Part shown: positions 34,190-43,591 of the stretch, piece by piece
Layout: every line of letters begins with the position of its first letter
Numbering within the stretch: the first letter of the stretch is position 1
From: Flavobacteriales bacterium
GTDB taxonomy: Bacteria; Bacteroidota; Bacteroidia; Flavobacteriales_D; Parvicellaceae
Direction of reading: 5' to 3'
NCBI GenBank assembly: GCA_025210295.1
Contig: JAOASC010000043.1
Span: forward strand, 1-64,000
Length of the DNA: 64,000 bases
Translations under genes and position numbers: made by a program
The notes under the pieces: model-generated
Database searches by the model: none
What the model saw: the letters and a program-made list of their open reading frames with translations, nothing else
Told to the model about the DNA's origin: nothing

Positions 34190-36109
34190 TTACTTCTTAG
34201 TTATAGCATAAAGAACGGCTTCATCTACAATGATTTTATGTTTAGCTTCCAATGTTTTTAACCATTCTTTTTCTAGGTGTTCTTGATAGGCAGCTGTAAT
34301 TAAACCTTTAGCTTCATCTAGTTTTTTTGGTTGGCTTGGGAGACTATTTTTTACATTACAAAAAACATATTTGCCATTAATCATTTGAACCTTGTTTAAT
34401 CCTTTTTTCCAAGATTGATTTTTAAGGTACTGATGTTGAGCTTGCTCAAATATACCACTTTCTAATTGTATATTTAATTGAGAATCTTGGTTTAAGAAGT
34501 TGACAATAGAATCGCTTTTAAGTTTTCCTTTTTTTACCAATTTGTAGGCTTTTTTAATCGTCTTCTTATTATTAGAAGAGAAAAGGTCTCCTTGAAGTCT
34601 ATCTGGCCACATATAATTGTTTTGTGTTGTTTCGTAGAACGCTTTTAACCCAGTAGTGTCTTTGACCGCTTTGCTCCATACCATTTGATCGGTAATGTCA
34701 AAAAGTAAAATCCCATCTCTATATTCTTTTAATAATGCTCTGAATTCAGGGTGTTTACGCTCAAGTTGCGTTTTTTCATACTCAACAATTTTATTCGCAA
34801 CAAATTTGTTGTAGATATCCAATATTTCTTCATTGTTTAAGTCTTTGTTGTTTCTTTTGTTCTGAGTTAAGTAAGCGTTAAAATCCTCACGCGTATAAGC
34901 TTGTTTTGCAAATGAAAATAAAACATTAGTCTTGTTATTTAGTTCTGATTTTGAAGTCTTGTAAAAGCTTTCAAGAACAAGTTTGTTCTCGATAAAACCG
35001 TATTCCTTTTTTAGGTTAGCAATAAATTGTTCTCTTGTTTTTTGAGAGCGTACGTCACGTTGAATTTTGTGCTTTAGCTCAGAACGCATTTCTTCGTAAG
35101 AACCAACAGGCTTATAGTCTAGTCTTTTGATAATATGCCAGCCAACAGGAGATTTTACTGGTTTAGAGATAGCATTGTTTGTTTTAAGCTCAAAAGCAGC
35201 ATTGTCAAATTCGGCAAAAGTTTCCCCCGTGTTGATCCACCCAATTTCTCCTCCTTTTCTGGCAGAGTTTCTGTCTTCAGAAAATTCTTGAGCTAGTTTA
35301 GCATAATCACCTCCTGCATTTATCTTCTGATAGATTTCTTCAGCTTTCTTTTTTAAGTTCTCTCTTTCAGAATTAGAAGCATCTTCTTTAATTCTCAACA
35401 TAATGTGAGCAACTTTAATTTTACCTCGTCCTTTTCTTTCTTCAGTAGGTTGAACAATGTGATATCCAAACTGAGTTCTGAAAGGCATAGAAACAGTGCC
35501 TAATGAGGTGTTAAAAGCTGCATTCTCAAATGGGTATACCATTCTAAAAGCACTAAAAAAGCCTAAGTCACCTTTGTTGTGTTTGGCAGAAGGGTCAGTT
35601 GAAAATTTTAATGCAGCATCATCAAAACTGATTTTTTTATCTAATATCTGAGAACGTACATTTAAAATTCTATTATAAGCAGCAAGTGTGTCTTTAGGAG
35701 AAGCCCCTTTTTTTACTTCAATTAAGATATGACTAGCTCTAACCTCGTTTTCAATTCTGTGATAAGCTTCTTTGAGCAATGCTTCGTTAAGTGTTGTGTC
35801 TACCAAGTAAGGTCTTTCCAACTGTGCTCTATAACCAGCTAATTCACTCTTAAATTTTTTAGTAGTGTCTAGTCCAATGTCTTCTGCAGCAGCAACTTTT
35901 AATTTGAATTTTTTAAAGAGAACCATATAATCATCCAGTTCTTTTTTATTGGTTACAGTTTCTTTTTTGTTTTTCCAGAAAATCTGTTCAAACTCCGATT
36001 TAGTAACTGCTTTACCATCAATGGTTAGCAATACAGGATCAGTAGCTCCCTGACTATAGATCGCCGAAGAAAAAAGTAGCGCAATAATGCTATGAATGAA
36101 ATGTTTCAT
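34190..36109 (-). CDS. Large periplasmic foldase with two parvulin domains
   Basis: 639 residues. Signal peptide MKHFIHSIIALLFSSAIYSQ. A helical N-terminal domain is followed by two parvulin domains: about 122-225 (RASHILIEVKKGASP to GYHIVQPTEER) and 232-335 (KVAHIMLRIKEDAS to GWHIIKRL). The C-terminal ~290 residues are helical and charged. It belongs to the PpiD/SurA-like foldases common in Bacteroidota next to SurA. It is downstream of guaB by 65 nt and begins the three-gene chaperone unit. Confidence 0.88.
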   Translation of the reverse strand: MKHFIHSIIALLFSSAIYSQGATDPVLLTIDGKAVTKSEFEQIFWKNKKETVTNKKELDDYMVLFKKFKLKVAAAEDIGLDTTKKFKSELAGYRAQLERPYLVDTTLNEALLKEAYHRIENEVRASHILIEVKKGASPKDTLAAYNRILNVRSQILDKKISFDDAALKFSTDPSAKHNKGDLGFFSAFRMVYPFENAAFNTSLGTVSMPFRTQFGYHIVQPTEERKGRGKIKVAHIMLRIKEDASNSERENLKKKAEEIYQKINAGGDYAKLAQEFSEDRNSARKGGEIGWINTGETFAEFDNAAFELKTNNAISKPVKSPVGWHIIKRLDYKPVGSYEEMRSELKHKIQRDVRSQKTREQFIANLKKEYGFIENKLVLESFYKTSKSELNNKTNVLFSFAKQAYTREDFNAYLTQNKRNNKDLNNEEILDIYNKFVANKIVEYEKTQLERKHPEFRALLKEYRDGILLFDITDQMVWSKAVKDTTGLKAFYETTQNNYMWPDRLQGDLFSSNNKKTIKKAYKLVKKGKLKSDSIVNFLNQDSQLNIQLESGIFEQAQHQYLKNQSWKKGLNKVQMINGKYVFCNVKNSLPSQPKKLDEAKGLITAAYQEHLEKEWLKTLEAKHKIIVDEAVLYAITKK

Positions 36110-36174
36110 TGTTTTAATATTTGATTTTAAGAGTAGCGAAATTAAAATTTAAATACTAGAATATCTAAAAATGA

Positions 36175-37647
36175 TTATTTAATATTATAGTTTGGAGCCT
36201 CTCTAGTGATGGTCACATCATGAGGATGGCTTTCTTTTATCCCTGAGTTGGTGATTCGCACAAATTGAGCCAGTTTTAATTTTTCAATGGTGTCAGCACC
36301 ACAATATCCCATCCCTGATCGAAGTCCTCCAATTAATTGGTGCATAACTTCTTGTAAGTTCCCTTTGTAAGGAACTCTACCAGAAATTCCTTCAGGAACC
36401 AACTTTTTAATGTCATCTTCCATGTCCTGAAAATATCGATCTTTAGAACCTTTTTGCATCGCCTCTAATGATCCCATTCCACGATAAGATTTAAACTTTC
36501 TTCCCTCAAAAATAATCGTTTCACCTGGAGACTCTTCAGTACCAGCAAAAAGGGATCCCATCATAATAGAATCAGCACCAGCAGCGATAGCTTTAACTAA
36601 ATCTCCCGTAAAACGAATCCCCCCATCAGCAATAATAGGAACATTATAACCAGCTAGACCTTCAGCCACATTGATGACAGCAGATAATTGTGGTACACCT
36701 ACTCCGGCAATAATTCTCGTTGTACAAATCGAACCTGGTCCAATTCCTACTTTTACTGCGTCAGCTCCTGCATCAGCAAGCGCTTTTGCAGCAGCTCCTG
36801 TAGCAATGTTTCCTACAACAACATCGATGTTAGGGAATTGTTGTTTAACTTTTTTAAGCACTTCAATCACCCCTTTAGTATGACCATGTGCGGTATCAAT
36901 AATAACAGCGTCTACACCAGCATTGGCCAAGGCTTCTACTCGTTCAATGGTGTCATAAGTAACTCCTACTGCAGCAGCAACTCTTAATCTACCATACTGA
37001 TCTTTACAAGCGTTTGGATATTCTTTAACTTTAATGATATCTCTAAATGTGATTAATCCGATCAATTTATTCTCGTCATTAACAACAGGTAACTTCTCAA
37101 TCTTGTGTTGTTGTAAAATTTTCTCAGCATCTACTAAGTTAACTTTTCCTTTAGCTGTAATTAAAGGAGCTTTAGTCATCACTTCACTAACTTTTTTCTT
37201 GATGTCTTTAACAAAGCGTAGATCTCTATTGGTGATAATTCCAACTAATTCTTTTTGTTGATCAACTACAGGAATTCCTCCTATTTTATTTTCAGCCATT
37301 AAATTCAAAACATCACCTACACTTTTGTCCTCAGTAACAGTAATGGGATCAAGAATTAACCCACTTTCAGAACGTTTTACTTTACGAACTTCATTGGCTT
37401 GAGCTGCTATAGGCATATTTTTATGTACAACTCCTATACCGCCTTGTTGCGCAATTGAAATCGCAAGCGCACTTTCTGTAACAGTATCCATTGCAGCAGA
37501 AATAATAGGACTGTTAAGTGTAATGTTTTTGGTAAATTGAGAAGATAAATTGACATCTCTTGGCAACACTTCAGAATAAGCAGGAACTAATAGGACATCA
37601 TCGTATGTAAGACCTTCTCCGATGAATTTTGATGAATTTAATGACAT
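36175..37647 (-). CDS. guaB: IMP dehydrogenase
   Basis: 490 residues. [17 protein letters not shown] is the conserved N-terminus; two CBS domains occupy about 95-205 (GVVHKNMP...[16 protein letters not shown]); the active-site Cys is in GPGSICTTR (about 305), and [10 protein letters not shown] lies in the flap region. It oxidises IMP to XMP, the committed step to GMP. It is the first gene of a unit running into the foldase genes and has a good -7 element upstream. Confidence 0.97.
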   Translation of the reverse strand: MSLNSSKFIGEGLTYDDVLLVPAYSEVLPRDVNLSSQFTKNITLNSPIISAAMDTVTESALAISIAQQGGIGVVHKNMPIAAQANEVRKVKRSESGLILDPITVTEDKSVGDVLNLMAENKIGGIPVVDQQKELVGIITNRDLRFVKDIKKKVSEVMTKAPLITAKGKVNLVDAEKILQQHKIEKLPVVNDENKLIGLITFRDIIKVKEYPNACKDQYGRLRVAAAVGVTYDTIERVEALANAGVDAVIIDTAHGHTKGVIEVLKKVKQQFPNIDVVVGNIATGAAAKALADAGADAVKVGIGPGSICTTRIIAGVGVPQLSAVINVAEGLAGYNVPIIADGGIRFTGDLVKAIAAGADSIMMGSLFAGTEESPGETIIFEGRKFKSYRGMGSLEAMQKGSKDRYFQDMEDDIKKLVPEGISGRVPYKGNLQEVMHQLIGGLRSGMGYCGADTIEKLKLAQFVRITNSGIKESHPHDVTITREAPNYNIK

Positions 37648-37687
37648 GACTTTTTTTTAGGTGTAAGATTTGGTAATTAAATTCCTG

Positions 37688-37695
37688 CAAATGTA
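37688..37695 (-). promoter_or_regulatory. Bacteroidota -7 promoter element (TACATTTG) for guaB
   Basis: An exact TAnnTTTG match on the minus strand, 40 nt upstream of the guaB ATG in the region divergent with the ABC transporter. Confidence 0.55.
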
Positions 37696-37812
37696 ACAAA
37701 ATTCATTGACTATAAATAATTTTAAATGCTTATGATTGAGATTAAAAATCTAAAATTTGTTAATGAATCGTAGGCAATTAAAAAAAAAGTAAAACCAGAG
37801 ATAATATTATAT

Positions 37813-37820
37813 TACCTTTG
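37813..37820 (+). promoter_or_regulatory. Bacteroidota -7 promoter element (TACCTTTG) for the ABC transporter
   Basis: An exact TAnnTTTG match ending only 10 nt before the ATG at 37831. If used, the transcript would be nearly leaderless. Confidence 0.5.
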
Positions 37821-37830
37821 TTTGAATACA

Positions 37831-39663
37831 ATGAAAGAGTTTTTTAAAATATTAACCTTGGTTAAAGGGTATAGGCTTTATGCGATATTAAATGTAGTCC
37901 TCAACTTATTGGCTACATTTTTCTCCTTATTTTCTTTGATGATGCTTATTCCTGTAACGGAAGTTTTGTTTAGCCAAGGAGATAAATTGAAAGAGATATT
38001 AGAAAATCCGCCAAGTTTGAATTTTACATCGTTGGATTTCTCATTAAAAGATTATTTGTTTTATCAATTAGCTGAGCAAATTCAACTTGTAGGTCAAGAA
38101 AAAGTGTTGTTGATGGTTTGCGTATTCCTTGTTGTCGCAATTTTATTAAAAAATTTATCCACCTATTTTGCATTGTATTATATTGCTGTTATTAGAAATG
38201 GTGTCGTTAGAGACTTTAGGAATACGATTTATGATCAAATTGTAGAATTACCATTAGCCTATTATTCTGATGAGAAAAAAGGGGACATTATTTCTAGAAT
38301 GACTAATGACTTAAAAGAGGTAGAATGGTCAGTATTAAGATCTCTTGAAGCTGTATTTAGAGACCCAATTAATATTGTCGTTTTTTTTGTTACGCTTGTT
38401 TGGATGAGTCCATCTTTGACTTTGTTCCTAATCGTGTTTTTCCCTCTTTCAGGCTTTTTAATAGGTGTAATTGGTAAAAGTTTAAGAAGAAGTGCTTCAA
38501 AAGGTCAAGAGAAATTAGGAGGCTTAATCGCTCATTTAGAAGAAACACTAGGGGGACTAAGAATTATAAAAGCTTTTAATGCTAAAGAAAGTTCGAAAGA
38601 GAAGTTTAAAAAATACAATGAGGATTACAATCAAATAATGATTAAAATGTACAGGAAAGGTGATTTAGCATCTCCTGTAAGTGAGTTCTTGGGAATTACT
38701 TTAATCGCAGTTGTGTTGTTGTATGGGGGAAGTCTAGTTTTTGAAGGAGAAATTAGAAGCTCAATGTTTATTACCTATATCGGACTTTTGTCTCAGCTAA
38801 TTTCTCCATTTAAGTCTATAACTTCAGCGTATTCAAACGCACAAAGGGGGCTATCAGCAATGGATAGAATAAAGGAAATTATTCAAGCTGAAATAACTAT
38901 TACAGATCCAGTTGTACCTCAGCCTTACAAAGCTTTTGAAGAAGCAGTCGTTTATGAGGGGGTTTCGTTTAAATATGGAAAAGAAGAAGTGTTGTCAAAT
39001 ATCAACTTGTCTATTCCAAAAGGAAAAATGGTCGCTTTAGTAGGCCAATCAGGTGCAGGGAAATCTACGTTAGCGGATTTATTACCTCGGTTTTATGATG
39101 TTACCGAGGGGCAAATCTTGATAGATGGAGTAAACATTAAAGCGTTAAAATTGAAAGATTTGAGAAGTCATTTAGGTGTCGTTACTCAAGCTCCAATTTT
39201 ATTTAATGATACGGTCTATAATAACATTGCTTTTGGACAAGAAAATGTCACCAAGGAAGAAATTGTAAAAGCAGCAAAGATTGCAAATGCTCACGAATTC
39301 ATCTTAAAACTAGAAGATGGCTATCAAACAAATGTTGGAGATGGTGGAGGTAGTTTGTCGGGAGGTCAACGCCAAAGGATTAGCATCGCAAGAGCAGTTT
39401 TGAAAAACCCGTCTATATTGATTTTAGATGAAGCGACTTCAGCTTTAGATACTGAAAGCGAAAAATTAGTTCAGGAAGCTTTAAATAATCTAATGAAAAA
39501 TAGAACCTCAATTGTGATCGCTCATCGTTTATCAACTGTTCAGCATGCTGATGAAATTGTTGTGATGCAGGATGGGAAAATTGTAGAAAGAGGCAATCAT
39601 ACGGAATTAGTTGCGTTAGATGGAAAATACAAAAGATTGACAGAAATGCAATCGTTTGATTAG
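37831..39663 (+). CDS. MsbA-like ABC exporter (fused membrane and ATPase domains)
   Basis: About 610 residues. An N-terminal membrane domain with six helices (about 1-330) is fused to a nucleotide-binding domain with Walker A VGQSGAGKST (about 403-412), signature LSGGQRQR (about 509) and Walker B ILILDEATS (about 530). Half-transporters of this form homodimerise to flip lipid-linked substrates such as lipid A core. The ATG at 37831 is preferred to the TTG at 37822, which sits on the promoter. The substrate is inferred from the family only. Confidence 0.9.
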   Translation: MKEFFKILTLVKGYRLYAILNVVLNLLATFFSLFSLMMLIPVTEVLFSQGDKLKEILENPPSLNFTSLDFSLKDYLFYQLAEQIQLVGQEKVLLMVCVFLVVAILLKNLSTYFALYYIAVIRNGVVRDFRNTIYDQIVELPLAYYSDEKKGDIISRMTNDLKEVEWSVLRSLEAVFRDPINIVVFFVTLVWMSPSLTLFLIVFFPLSGFLIGVIGKSLRRSASKGQEKLGGLIAHLEETLGGLRIIKAFNAKESSKEKFKKYNEDYNQIMIKMYRKGDLASPVSEFLGITLIAVVLLYGGSLVFEGEIRSSMFITYIGLLSQLISPFKSITSAYSNAQRGLSAMDRIKEIIQAEITITDPVVPQPYKAFEEAVVYEGVSFKYGKEEVLSNINLSIPKGKMVALVGQSGAGKSTLADLLPRFYDVTEGQILIDGVNIKALKLKDLRSHLGVVTQAPILFNDTVYNNIAFGQENVTKEEIVKAAKIANAHEFILKLEDGYQTNVGDGGGSLSGGQRQRISIARAVLKNPSILILDEATSALDTESEKLVQEALNNLMKNRTSIVIAHRLSTVQHADEIVVMQDGKIVERGNHTELVALDGKYKRLTEMQSFD

Positions 39664-39841
39664 CCTGAAACGAGTTTTTTGCGCTTTTACTTTATAGAGC
39701 AAAGCTTTAGTAGTATTTTTTCTGAATTTGAAATAAAAATACTTAATCTTCTGTTAAACTTTTTACTTTTCATCCAAATTTATCAGTATATTTATTGTGC
39801 TTTAATGCGTAATATTTGTAAAATAAAAGTTTGTAAAACTA

Positions 39842-42037
39842 ATGGAAGCAATAGGATTATCTCTTAGGGAAGGGCTGCAAAAATATTTTGGTTTCGATAG
39901 CTTTAAAGGAGAGCAAGAATCAATAATTCAAGGATTGTTAGAAGGAAAGCATACGTTCGTGATTATGCCAACTGGAGGAGGTAAGTCGCTGTGTTACCAG
40001 CTGCCAGCTTTAATGTCAGAGGGAACAGCAATTGTTGTGTCGCCTTTGATCGCTTTAATGAAAAATCAAGTTGATTCTATACGTCAGGTAAGTGACGACG
40101 ATAGTGTCGCTCATTTTTTAAATTCATCATTGAATAAAACAGAGGCTAATAGAGTCAAAAATGATGTGATAGAGGGGCGTACTAAGCTCTTATATGTAGC
40201 ACCTGAATCACTGACTAAACAGGAAAATGTAGATTTTTTAAAAAGTGTTAAAATTTCATTTTTTGCAATTGATGAAGCACATTGTATCTCGGAATGGGGA
40301 CATGATTTTAGACCAGAATACCGACGTTTACGACCGATTATAGAAAGTATTGATAAAGTTCCAATCATCGCTTTGACAGCAACTGCTACTTCCAAGGTTC
40401 AGCATGATATTCAAAAGAATTTAGGAATGTTGGATGCTAAAGTCTTTAAAGCATCATTTAATAGAAAAAACCTTTACTACGAAATTAAACCCAAAAAAAA
40501 TGTAGAAAAGGAAATCGTTAAATTTATTAAACAACGGGAAGGGAAATCTGGTGTTATTTATTGCTTAAGTAGAAAAAAAGTAGAAGAATTAGCGGAGTTA
40601 TTACAAGTAAATGGCATTAATGCATTGCCATACCATGCTGGTTTAGACGCTGCTACTAGGGCGAAACATCAAGACATGTTTTTAATGGAGGATGTAGAGG
40701 TTATTGTTGCAACAATAGCATTTGGAATGGGGATCGATAAACCAGATGTTAGGTTTGTAATTCATCATGATATTCCTAAGTCATTAGAGAGTTATTATCA
40801 AGAAACAGGAAGAGCAGGAAGAGATGGAGGAGAAGGGTATTGCCTAGCTTTTTATAGTTATAAAGATATCGAAAAATTAGAGAAGTTTTTACATGGAAGA
40901 CCAGTAGCTGAGCAGGAAGTTGGAAGTCAATTGTTGCAGGAAGTTGCTGCTTATGCAGAAACAAGCATGAACCGTCGAAAGTTTTTACTGCATTATTTTG
41001 GAGAAGACTTTGATGACGTAAATGGAGAAGGGGCTGATATGTGTGATAACTCTAGGTATCCAAAAGAAAAATTTGAAGGTAAAGAAGATGTGTTGTTAGT
41101 ACTGAAGACGATAGAATCCGTTAATGGAAAACATAAGGTTAAGCATTTTGTTAACCTACTCACAGGTAAGGTGAATGCAGAAATGACCACCTACAAACAC
41201 TTGGATAACCCTTTCTTTGGAAAAGGAAAAGAAGAGGGAGGAGCCCATTGGAATGCTGTTTTAAGGCAAGTAATTGTAAAGGGGCTGGTAGGAAAGGAAA
41301 TTGAGAGCTATGGGACATTGTTTTTGAAAGAAAAAGGAAAAGCGTTTTTAGCAGCTCCAAGCTCTTTTGAATTAATCAAAGAACGAGACTTTGTAGATGA
41401 TTTAGGTGATGACATTGTTGTTAGCCAGAAAGGAGGCAGTGTATTGGACGATACATTATTTGGTATGTTAAAAGACTTGAGGAAAAAAATAGCTAAAGAT
41501 AAAGGAGTGCCTCCATTTGTTGTCTTTCAAGATCCATCATTAGAAGATATGACTGTCCAGTATCCAATCACTCAAGAAGAATTAATGCAAATTCAAGGAG
41601 TTGGACAAGGTAAAGCCAAAAGATATGGAGCTCCATTTTTAGATTTAATAATAAAATACGTAAAAGATAATAATATTGAACGACCACAAGATTTTATTGT
41701 GAAGTCTGTAGTAAAGAAAAGTGGAGCAAAAGTTAATATTATTATGAATATTGATCGAAAATTGCCATTAGAAGATATCGCTAAAGGTATTGGGATTTCT
41801 TATGATGAGTTGTTAAATGAGATTGAGGTAATCGTCTCTTCCGGTACAAAAGTTAACTTAGATTATTGTATCAATGAAATGATAGAAGAGGATGCGCAAG
41901 AAGAGATTTATGACTATTTTATGGAAGATGCGGAAACAGATAGTATAGCAGAAGCCTATGAAGAATTTGATGGCGATTATTCAGAGGAGGAATTGAGGGT
42001 GATGCGCATTAAATTCATGTCTGAGGTAGCAAATTAA
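39842..42037 (+). CDS. recQ: ATP-dependent DNA helicase RecQ
   Basis: 731 residues. SF2 motifs: MPTGGGKSLCYQLPAL (about 41-56), AIDEAHCISEWGHDFRPEY (about 141-159) and QETGRAGRDGG. After the zinc/winged-helix RQC region an HRDC domain follows (LRKKIAKDKGVPPFVVF, about 545), and a C-terminal extension of about 130 residues ends very acidic. In the RQC region the usual zinc cysteines are thin (only C421 in GADMCDNSR is obvious), so metal binding may be reduced. It unwinds DNA in recombination and fork repair. Confidence 0.93.
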   Translation: MEAIGLSLREGLQKYFGFDSFKGEQESIIQGLLEGKHTFVIMPTGGGKSLCYQLPALMSEGTAIVVSPLIALMKNQVDSIRQVSDDDSVAHFLNSSLNKTEANRVKNDVIEGRTKLLYVAPESLTKQENVDFLKSVKISFFAIDEAHCISEWGHDFRPEYRRLRPIIESIDKVPIIALTATATSKVQHDIQKNLGMLDAKVFKASFNRKNLYYEIKPKKNVEKEIVKFIKQREGKSGVIYCLSRKKVEELAELLQVNGINALPYHAGLDAATRAKHQDMFLMEDVEVIVATIAFGMGIDKPDVRFVIHHDIPKSLESYYQETGRAGRDGGEGYCLAFYSYKDIEKLEKFLHGRPVAEQEVGSQLLQEVAAYAETSMNRRKFLLHYFGEDFDDVNGEGADMCDNSRYPKEKFEGKEDVLLVLKTIESVNGKHKVKHFVNLLTGKVNAEMTTYKHLDNPFFGKGKEEGGAHWNAVLRQVIVKGLVGKEIESYGTLFLKEKGKAFLAAPSSFELIKERDFVDDLGDDIVVSQKGGSVLDDTLFGMLKDLRKKIAKDKGVPPFVVFQDPSLEDMTVQYPITQEELMQIQGVGQGKAKRYGAPFLDLIIKYVKDNNIERPQDFIVKSVVKKSGAKVNIIMNIDRKLPLEDIAKGIGISYDELLNEIEVIVSSGTKVNLDYCINEMIEEDAQEEIYDYFMEDAETDSIAEAYEEFDGDYSEEELRVMRIKFMSEVAN

Positions 42038-42132
42038 AACAAAAAAACATCTTTTTTTAAGAGTATTTGGACAACTATTCAAAAAAAAAATAGTTTCTTT
42101 GTTAAAGAATGTTTAATTTAATATAAATAATT

Positions 42133-43194
42133 ATGAAAAAAATTTACTCTTTGTTGGCAATGTCAACAATTGTAGGAGCTAGTTTTGCTCAAGTTGCTCA
42201 GTTGGATATTTCTATGGAAACAGGAGCTGTGAAAACTTTAGATGTTGAAAGAAATGAAAACTTTTTAAAAGGAGTAGAAACTGATACTGCTGGGTGGAGC
42301 ACAACAGGTAATTTTTATCCTGAGTTTGCGAACGCTGGAGGACCAGTTATTATTGGATACCAAGGTGGTGGATATTTTTATGGATCAAACAACGATTCAT
42401 TAAATAGCTGTGCTCAAGGATACGAGAATGCTAATAACTCTACAGCTGAAATTAAAGAGATTTTAATTTGGTTTGCAGCAAAAGATTCTGTTTCTAACTC
42501 TGGAAGCATGAACATTAACCTTTATGAAATGTCTCAAAACAGAGCTATCGAAGATCTTGATAACTTTGCTGGTACTCCTGATGCAGAAGGACCAAACAAT
42601 ACTCCTGTAGCATCAGAAACATTATTACTTTCAGATGCTGATACAGCTTCTTCTTTAGTGCTTACTTCTGTAGTACTTTCTTCACCAGTTTCTGTTAATG
42701 GAAATTTTGCTGTTGAAGTAGACGCTAGTTCTTTTGCTGCTTCAGGTGATACTATTGGTATTGTTTCTGACGGTGACGGAAGTGGACAAGGATATAGCTT
42801 CGTAAGAAGAGGGCCTGGATACTACTGGATCGTAACTAGAGCAGCTTCAACTTCTGGTTTAGATAACAACATTGCTATCTTCGCTGTAATTGGAGATAAC
42901 AACGTTGGAATTGACGATGATGAGTTCTTTAACGGAGTTCAGTTAAGTGCTTTCCCTAACCCAGCTGTTGAAATGACAACTATTTCATTTAATTTAGAAA
43001 GAAGCTTCAATAACGTTAAAATTAACGTAATGGATGCTACTGGAAAAATTGTTAACAGAATTGAAAAAGGAGCGCTTCAAGCTGGTTTATATAACGAAGT
43101 AATGGAAGTTTCTTCTTTAAGTGCAGGAACTTACTACTATACAATTTATGCTGATAACACTAAATTGACTAAGTCATTTAACGTTGTTAAATAA
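42133..43194 (+). CDS. Secreted protein with T9SS type A sorting domain
   Basis: 353 residues. Signal peptide MKKIYSLLAMSTIVGASFAQ, a middle beta-rich domain of about 230 residues with no recognised enzymatic motif, and a C-terminal sorting domain (about 272-353: LSAFPNPAVEMTTISFN, GLYNEVMEVSSLSAGTYYYT). Codon choice looks biased towards C-ending codons (AAC, TTC) relative to neighbours, as in strongly expressed genes of such genomes. A strong terminator follows. Likely an abundant cell-surface or released protein of unknown role. Confidence 0.85.
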   Translation: MKKIYSLLAMSTIVGASFAQVAQLDISMETGAVKTLDVERNENFLKGVETDTAGWSTTGNFYPEFANAGGPVIIGYQGGGYFYGSNNDSLNSCAQGYENANNSTAEIKEILIWFAAKDSVSNSGSMNINLYEMSQNRAIEDLDNFAGTPDAEGPNNTPVASETLLLSDADTASSLVLTSVVLSSPVSVNGNFAVEVDASSFAASGDTIGIVSDGDGSGQGYSFVRRGPGYYWIVTRAASTSGLDNNIAIFAVIGDNNVGIDDDEFFNGVQLSAFPNPAVEMTTISFNLERSFNNVKINVMDATGKIVNRIEKGALQAGLYNEVMEVSSLSAGTYYYTIYADNTKLTKSFNVVK

Positions 43195-43211
43195 TTGTAA
43201 TAAACACTTTT

Positions 43212-43254
43212 AAAAAAAAGTCTCATTGATTAAGTTCAATGAGACTTTTTTTTT
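43212..43254 (+). terminator. Terminator after the T9SS cargo gene
   Basis: An 18-bp inverted repeat (43212-43229 with 43236-43253, 6-nt loop) ending in a long T run, 18 nt after the stop. Confidence 0.9.
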
Positions 43255-43591
43255 GGAAAAAATTGACCTTAAGCTGAAAGTATGAGAGAGAATATAGAGG
43301 CTATATAGGCCTCGTTTATTAATAAGATCGCTATTGTATTCTCTTGTGTTTAGGTTGTTTTTATAAGAACTAACTCATAAAAATTATCAGTCTTTTAGTT
43401 GGTGAAGACGTCATTCATTGCGTTGTGGTGTTGTTCACTTTTGTGTATAAGTTGTTCGGCTAAAAAGCTTAACAACCTGAAATCATTTTCTTTTACTTTG
43501 GACACTATTATGGATTTTACATGTAAGTAATTAACATGTAATTATTGTGTCTTAAGCGTGTTAATTATAAAAAATAAGCAATAAAAGTAAA
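43255..43591. other. 337-nt intergenic region upstream of the FISUMP genes
   Basis: No credible coding frame or RNA gene is seen. It contains a small inverted repeat GAGGC/GCCTC (43299-43315) and a near direct repeat of ACATGTAA/ACATGTAA (about 43519-43542). A partial -7-like TTACTTTG lies about 100 nt before the start at 43592. It probably holds the promoter and a long leader. Confidence 0.5.

Noticed and set aside
39679-39867. 62-codon plus-strand frame between the ABC exporter and recQ
   Set aside because: AT-rich composition produces a Phe/Ile/Leu/Tyr-rich translation with no motif, and it overlaps the recQ start.
43299-43315. GAGGC/GCCTC inverted repeat as a terminator
   Set aside because: Arms are only 5 bp with no T tract, and a much stronger terminator lies just upstream.
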